From positions 1-17,498 of the forward strand of contig NZ_AJZM02000145.1 of NCBI RefSeq assembly GCF_000272405.2: DNA of 17,498 nt, read 5' to 3'. Numbering within the stretch: the first letter of the stretch is position 1; every line of letters starts with the position of its first letter. This document shows positions 13,570-17,498 of the stretch, piece by piece. The DNA is from Vibrio tasmaniensis 1F-187. GTDB lineage: Bacteria > Pseudomonadota > Gammaproteobacteria > Enterobacterales > Vibrionaceae. The translations under genes and the position numbers were made by a program. The notes under the pieces were generated by a model. The model had not been told where the DNA came from and did no database searches. It was given only the letters and a program-made list of their open reading frames with translations.

Positions 13570-13601
13570 TGTTTTATCAACAGTATTATCTTGATAAAAC
13601 A
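13570..13601. promoter_or_regulatory. Perfect 11-bp inverted repeat, candidate operator or hairpin
   Basis: TGTTTTATCAA (13570-13580) and TTGATAAAACA (13591-13601) are exact inverted copies around a 10-nt spacer, 78 nt before the YdjM-family start. The arms are AT-rich, which suits a dimeric regulator site; as RNA it would form a weak hairpin after the preceding gene. Confidence 0.45.
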
Positions 13602-13678
13602 TTGTTATTTAACCCAATTCACTGCTATAGCTAAATGTATCTTGTTTGATTCAACGGAATGCTATCAATGAGTGATTT

Positions 13679-14683
13679 ATGGATCCTTTAACGCAGGGCG
13701 TGTTAGGCGCTTCTTTGGCACAGTCAGCAAGCAAAAAACAACATTTGGCTGTTGCAGGTGTATTAGGGCTACTTTCTGGATTGGCACCAGATCTAGATGC
13801 ACTGATTAAGTCTCAAAGTGACCCTTTGTTGGCGTTGGAATTTCATCGACAATTTACCCATTCACTCTTCTTTATCCCCATTGGCAGTTTGATATGTGCC
13901 TTGGTTCTGCATCACCTGATTGCAAAAAGGCGTGGGCTTTCTTTCAAACAAAGCTGGCTGTTTTGCGCTCTGGGCTATGGCACTCATGCACTGTTAGACG
14001 CTTGTACCACTTATGGCACGCAGTTACTTTGGCCTTTGACTAATGCGCGTTTTGCTTGGAATACCATATCAATCATCGATCCTGTTTATACGCTGCCCAT
14101 CCTAGTTTTGCTTGTGTTTGCAACGTTGAAACGAGCACCTTGGCTAGCACGTGTTGCGTTTGCTTGGGCTCTAATTTATCCAACATTAGGGATGATACAA
14201 AGAGATAGGGCAGAGGCGATTGGGTGGCAATTAGCGGAACAAAGACAACATACGCCGATTCGATTAGAGGCAAAACCGAGCTTTGCTAATATCTTGGTTT
14301 GGAAAGTGGTATACGAAACAGAGGCTCATTACCATGTAGACGCAGTGCGGGTTGGCACATCGGTAAATATATACCCCGGAGAGTCGATCGCTAAGCTGAA
14401 CGTTAGCAGTGATTTGCCTTGGCTTGAGCCAGACTCTCAACAAGCCAAAGATATTGAACGCTTCCGCTGGTTCTCTAATGGTTATATTGCTCAGGACCCA
14501 ACAGACGAGCTGCGTATTATCGATGTGCGATATTCAATTGTACCAAATCAACTTAAAGCGCTTTGGAGTATCAAGTTATCAAAATCTGTTGATACCAATT
14601 CGCATATAAAATACGAAACTCATCGAGACAACACCCCAGAGTCGAGACAGATTTTCTTCGATATGCTCACTGGCGATAAATGA
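13679..14683 (+). CDS. YdjM-family membrane-bound metal-dependent hydrolase
   Basis: This 334-residue protein belongs to the YdjM/YfhO-like family (PF04307). The N-terminal half contains membrane helices and the conserved polar motifs D2-P-L-T-Q-G, APDLDAL (36-42), HRQFTHSLFF (about 56-65) and GYGTHALLDACTTYGTQLLW (about 99-118). The His and Asp residues are thought to bind metal within the membrane face; the reaction is not established. The C-terminal half after about residue 180 is soluble with beta-strand character and ends in GDK. In E. coli ydjM is LexA-controlled, but I see no clear CTG-N10-CAG SOS box upstream here. ATG 13679 has only a weak GAGTG ahead. A strong terminator follows 16 nt after the stop. 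Confidence 0.85.
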   Translation: MDPLTQGVLGASLAQSASKKQHLAVAGVLGLLSGLAPDLDALIKSQSDPLLALEFHRQFTHSLFFIPIGSLICALVLHHLIAKRRGLSFKQSWLFCALGYGTHALLDACTTYGTQLLWPLTNARFAWNTISIIDPVYTLPILVLLVFATLKRAPWLARVAFAWALIYPTLGMIQRDRAEAIGWQLAEQRQHTPIRLEAKPSFANILVWKVVYETEAHYHVDAVRVGTSVNIYPGESIAKLNVSSDLPWLEPDSQQAKDIERFRWFSNGYIAQDPTDELRIIDVRYSIVPNQLKALWSIKLSKSVDTNSHIKYETHRDNTPESRQIFFDMLTGDK

Positions 14684-14699
14684 TCTATGTCTAGAGAGT

Positions 14700-14735
14700 A
14701 AAAAGGCTGAGTTAGGTAATCTGCTCGGCTTTTTA
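14700..14735 (+). terminator. Intrinsic terminator after the YdjM-family gene
   Basis: AAAAAGGCTGAG (14700-14711) pairs with CTCGGCTTTTT (14724-14734) with one bulge and one G-U pair, ending in five T. This is the A-stem-T form of a rho-independent terminator that can work in both directions. Confidence 0.75.
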
Positions 14736-14769
14736 TTCGTTTGTTTAACAGGTCGATGTTGCATTGCTT

Positions 14770-14823
14770 TACATCACATATATTAATAAAGCTGACAGTG
14801 CTTACATTTATAAGTGTGATGTA
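14770..14823. promoter_or_regulatory. Inverted repeat upstream of the nuclease gene, possible CRP-type half sites
   Basis: TACATCACA (14770-14778) and TGTGATGTA (14815-14823) are perfect inverted 9-mers 36 nt apart. Each contains the TGTGA core of a CRP half site in opposite orientation, but the spacing is far larger than the 6 nt within one CRP site. TTGCAT (14759) and TATTAA (14781) with a 16-nt gap could be the nuclease promoter. Confidence 0.3.
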
Positions 14824-14892
14824 CATCTCTATCCATCTTTTGAATACTTTCTAAGCTTAGTTGGTTTTTTATCTAATTAAACAGAAGGTTAT

Positions 14893-16509
14893 ATGATAAA
14901 TAGAATAATAACACTAAGTGGCGTTGCATTACTTTGTTCAGCGAGTGCGCATGCGCAAATGCAAAATGGAAGTTTCGAAAGCTGGGAAGGAAACGTACCA
15001 TCTGGATGGAGTGTGATTGACTCCGGCATTGCAGTTTCACCCTCTAACGTACCTGTTAATAACGGCAGTTTCTCTGCGCAAGTAACAGTGAATACAGGCA
15101 CTCAAAGTAATACCGATTTTCTGCAAACGATAAGTGTTGAACAAGGGAAAACTTATGATTTCTCTGTCGATGTTTACCATACGGAAGGCAACGTGAAAGC
15201 TCGCCTTTTTGTTGATGGCTATTTAGGCTACTCGAATAATGGTTTAACGAATCAGTGGCAAGCATTGACTCACTCGTACAGCGCTACGAGCACTAAAGAT
15301 ATCGTTGTGGGCGTACGATTTTATGATGATGCAGGTTTTGATGGTTCGGAAGTGGTGTATTTAGATAACTTTCAGCCGACGGAGACTCCACCCACACAAA
15401 GCTGCAATGACACAAGTGCCGCACTCACGCTAGTGACGGATAACTATGGTTCTGAAACCAGTTGGTCTCTCAAAAACTCAGTTTCTCAAACTCTTTATTC
15501 TGGTTCAGACTATCAAAATAACACCATCAATGAAGTGGAAATGTGTTTAGCGGATGGTAGCTACATCCTAGAAGTCTTAGACTCTTATGGAGATGGAATG
15601 TGCTGCAGTGTGGGGAATGGTTCATACAGTTTATCGGTAAACGGAACCGTTGTGGCATCTGGTGGTGATTTCCAAGCAAGTCAGAGTACAGAATTTACAA
15701 TTGGTGGTTCAACTACACCACCAACTGAACCACCAGTTTTAGGTGAGTATTATAAAGACGCTGAAGGCAAAGTGGGCTTTGCGTTAAAAACGGCCTTATA
15801 TCAAATTATTGATAATCATAGCAGTCAGGGTTACACCGCTATTTGGACGTTGGTGTCTGAGGCTGACCTAGACGCATACTATGACACTGATGGGTCGATT
15901 CTCGATATGTATTCGGAGAAACCTTCAGGTTCTGATTCAATCCAATTTACTAAGGTGGCCGATCAATGTGGTCAATACAGCAAAGAAGGTGATTGCTACA
16001 ACCGTGAGCACTCATTCCCGAAAAGCTGGTTTGGTGGGAAAGTCGAGCCAATGAACTCTGACGGTCACCATTTATTTGCCACTGACGGCTACGTTAACTC
16101 GAAACGTAGTAATTGGCCATTTGGTGAGGTGAGTAGCGCGACATACACATCAAGCAATGGTTCTAAGTTAGGCAGCGCAGCGAACTCTCTTGGTTATGTG
16201 GGTACGGTGTTTGAGCCAATTGATGAGTTTAAAGGTGATTTCGCAAGAGCATATTTCTACATGGCAACACGTTATGAAAATGAAATCGCTAATTGGGAAG
16301 GGAACTCTACAAGCTCTGATGCCGTTCTGGATGGAACCAATACAACCGTTTTTGAACCTTGGCTACTTACTATGCTAAAGCGTTGGCATTCTGAAGACCC
16401 AGTAAGCCAAAAAGAAATCGACCGAAATAAGGCGGTACATGATTTTCAAGGGAATCGTAATCCGTTTATTGACCATCCAGAGTTTGTAAGCCAAATCTGG
16501 GGAAACTAG
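14893..16509 (+). CDS. Secreted multi-domain endonuclease I (EndA/Dns family)
   Basis: This 538-residue protein begins with a signal peptide ending at A-H-A21. Residues about 22-160 are a jelly-roll, carbohydrate-binding-like domain. Residues about 165-270 form a Cys-rich beta module with LDSYGDGMCCSVGNGSYSL (229-247), seen in secreted enzymes. After a TTPPTEPP linker comes the endonuclease I domain (about 285-535): C368-Y-N-R-E-H373-SFPKSWF, DGHHLFATDG with H392-H393, NSKRSNWPFG, and RNKAVHDFQGNRNPF near the end. H373 is the expected general base, with metal held by nearby Asn/Glu. It should degrade DNA without sequence preference outside the cell or in the periplasm, for phosphate or nucleotide scavenging or biofilm turnover. 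Plain EndA/Dns is about 230 residues, so the two N-terminal domains are additions. GAAGG at 14884-14888 precedes ATG 14893. Confidence 0.9.
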   Translation: MINRIITLSGVALLCSASAHAQMQNGSFESWEGNVPSGWSVIDSGIAVSPSNVPVNNGSFSAQVTVNTGTQSNTDFLQTISVEQGKTYDFSVDVYHTEGNVKARLFVDGYLGYSNNGLTNQWQALTHSYSATSTKDIVVGVRFYDDAGFDGSEVVYLDNFQPTETPPTQSCNDTSAALTLVTDNYGSETSWSLKNSVSQTLYSGSDYQNNTINEVEMCLADGSYILEVLDSYGDGMCCSVGNGSYSLSVNGTVVASGGDFQASQSTEFTIGGSTTPPTEPPVLGEYYKDAEGKVGFALKTALYQIIDNHSSQGYTAIWTLVSEADLDAYYDTDGSILDMYSEKPSGSDSIQFTKVADQCGQYSKEGDCYNREHSFPKSWFGGKVEPMNSDGHHLFATDGYVNSKRSNWPFGEVSSATYTSSNGSKLGSAANSLGYVGTVFEPIDEFKGDFARAYFYMATRYENEIANWEGNSTSSDAVLDGTNTTVFEPWLLTMLKRWHSEDPVSQKEIDRNKAVHDFQGNRNPFIDHPEFVSQIWGN

Positions 16510-16554
16510 TCGGAATATAACCACCATGACAATGGCTTCATGATTATTGAATTG

Positions 16555-16581
16555 AGCCCAACCCTTTGTTTGGGCTTTTTT
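16555..16581 (+). terminator. Intrinsic terminator after the nuclease gene
   Basis: AGCCCAA (16555-16561) and TTGGGCT (16570-16576) form a GC-rich 7-bp stem with an 8-nt loop, followed directly by a run of T to 16581. It lies 45 nt after the nuclease stop codon. Confidence 0.88.
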
Positions 16582-17095
16582 ATTGAGGGGCATTAGAGAG
16601 CATGATTTTAAATATTTGAAAAAGCATATTGTCAGAAGACCCGTATACTTGTCAGTGGTCTGCACCATCAATACTAGACGCTACGTTAAGCGACTTTCCA
16701 TACCTTTAGTTATCTCTGAATTGTTAATTTAGGGGAAGCTGTAGATCATTTATGCCCAAAAGTGAGCCAGAGAGGGATTGAACTCAGTTTTAAACCCTGC
16801 AACTTGCCTTACTTTTCCTCATGCCTAGAGATCCAACAATGTAGCTAAATTTTCTAATCCACAACAGACTGATCTTAAATCACAGTTACGCACGAATATG
16901 TTGTTCAACTATTTCTCGGCTATTGAATAGTAGAGAACTAAAGGGAAGTTTTTGATTGATAACGTGCCTTGAATCGGAAGCAATGTGTGCTGGCACGTTA
17001 TTAAAATGTTATATTTCTTATCTCTGGTATGATTTGCAATCTTCACTTTTTAGTATAAATTGCACTTTAATAATTTATAACTATATGAAATTAAC
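16582..17095. other. 514-nt region without a gene
   Basis: I see no credible CDS on either strand; the short ORFs have no ribosome-binding site. The region holds a 10-bp inverted repeat (16959-17001) and an extended -10-like element, TGG-TATGAT at 17026-17033, that could drive the methyltransferase. TATAAA at 17054-17059 with TTGCAA 14 nt upstream is another, poorly spaced, candidate. Base composition becomes more AT-rich toward the right end. Confidence 0.5.
16959..17001. repeat. Perfect 10-bp inverted repeat upstream of the methyltransferase gene
   Basis: ATAACGTGCC (16959-16968) and GGCACGTTAT (16992-17001) are exact inverted copies separated by 23 nt, ending 94 nt before the start codon. 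No T-run follows. It may be an operator pair or an RNA hairpin. Confidence 0.45.
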
Positions 17096-17498
17096 ATGAA
17101 TCAAGAAGCCTCAATTGCTGGACAAGCGGTTTACTCGAAGAAAGTACTATCAATATACGATTTCTGGGTTTTAGGAGTATCAAATAACTATTTTTGGAAA
17201 TGCCCAACTAGACTTATTAGTGAGCAATTTTCAATGTTAGTTTCATCTAATCATTTAGATGTTGGCGTTGGCTCAGGTTATTACCTTAAGAATTACCTAC
17301 CACAAACAACAAAACGTATCGCTTTGCTAGATTTGAATGAAAATAGTCTTGATACAACCTCAAAAGCAATTAGTCATTTTCAACCTGAAGTTTACTGTGG
17401 GGATGTACTTGAGCCTCTTGAATTAAGTATCGAAAAATTTGACTCAATTAGTGTTAATTATTTACTTCATTGTTTGCCTGGAAATTTAATTGGTAAAG
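17096..17498 (+). CDS. Class I SAM-dependent methyltransferase, 3' end cut by the window
   Basis: An ATG at 17096 opens a frame of 134 codons that is still open at the last base. The start of the protein contains YDFWVLGVSNNYFWKCPT (residues 21-38), a cap helix seen in a group of small-molecule methyltransferases. It is followed by motif I LDVGVGSGYYL (54-64) for SAM binding, an acidic strand end LLDLNENSL, then GDVLEPL and SVNYLLHCLPGNL as motifs II and III. It should transfer a methyl group from SAM to a small molecule; the acceptor cannot be told. No clear Shine-Dalgarno precedes the ATG, and the ATG at 17084 ends after four codons. Its AT-rich codon use differs somewhat from the genes to its left, which hints at acquisition. 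The remaining half lies outside the window. Confidence 0.85.
   Translation, partial: MNQEASIAGQAVYSKKVLSIYDFWVLGVSNNYFWKCPTRLISEQFSMLVSSNHLDVGVGSGYYLKNYLPQTTKRIALLDLNENSLDTTSKAISHFQPEVYCGDVLEPLELSIEKFDSISVNYLLHCLPGNLIGK

Noticed and set aside
13668..13691. Seven-codon ORF (MSDLWIL) overlapping the start of the YdjM-family gene
   Set aside because: Too short to judge; the GGA upstream is poorly placed and no attenuator structure is visible after it.
16375..16671. 98-residue minus-strand ORF over the end of the nuclease gene and its terminator
   Set aside because: It runs across the nuclease catalytic end and the terminator, and its product has no recognisable feature.

Overview
The window looks like a piece of a gamma-proteobacterial, Vibrio-type chromosome, most likely a marine Vibrio. 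This is inferred from the moderately AT-rich sequence, the codon use and the kinds of genes present (MesX/MesD pair, cold-shock/excalibur protein, secreted EndA-like nuclease, DASS transporter with sensor genes). I could not run a database search. No rRNA, tRNA, CRISPR array, transposase or phage gene is visible. Most genes lie on the plus strand; the mesX-mesD pair is on the minus strand.

Layout. Positions 1-2900 hold the 3' part of a MATE-type exporter, a Nudix hydrolase, a HAD phosphatase, a 96-residue unknown protein and a possible 34-residue ORF overlapping its end. Positions 2829-6129 form one transcription unit: a 24-bp dyad, a DASS/SLC13 anion transporter, a soluble histidine kinase with a CRP-like N-terminal domain, and a single-domain response regulator, with a 6-nt gap and then a 14-nt overlap. 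This looks like a transporter with its own signalling pair. Positions 6121-6596 are a patchwork without an intact gene: a degenerate 13-bp tandem repeat, a long hairpin, a hexanucleotide repeat, and what looks like the last 19 codons of a lost outer-membrane barrel gene on the minus strand. Positions 6597-9635 hold small singly transcribed genes: an OGFr-domain protein, a 3' remnant of an unknown gene, a 70-residue membrane protein, a cold-shock/TM/excalibur fusion, a Pat-like GNAT acetyltransferase and a GNAT-TPR fusion with a likely internal start.

Positions 9669-11794 (minus strand) are mesX (DUF1852) followed by mesD, a core methionine synthase without the folate-binding half of MetE, ending at a strong terminator. 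From published work on this family, the pair makes methionine from homocysteine without methyl-folate or cobalamin and needs oxygen; the methyl donor is unsettled. It is divergent from a TauE/SafE-type permease (12115-12933) across a 320-nt AT-rich gap. Positions 12934-16509 hold a small two-TM membrane protein, a YdjM-family membrane protein and a secreted multi-domain endonuclease I, with several perfect inverted repeats in the gaps and terminators after the last two. The window closes with about 590 nt without a gene and the 5' part of a class I SAM methyltransferase that runs off the edge.

The best candidates for less-described biology are the transporter/CRP-like kinase/response-regulator unit, the MesX-MesD pair, the GNAT-TPR fusion and the scar region at 6121-6596. 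I see no clear defence island or wholly new multi-gene system.
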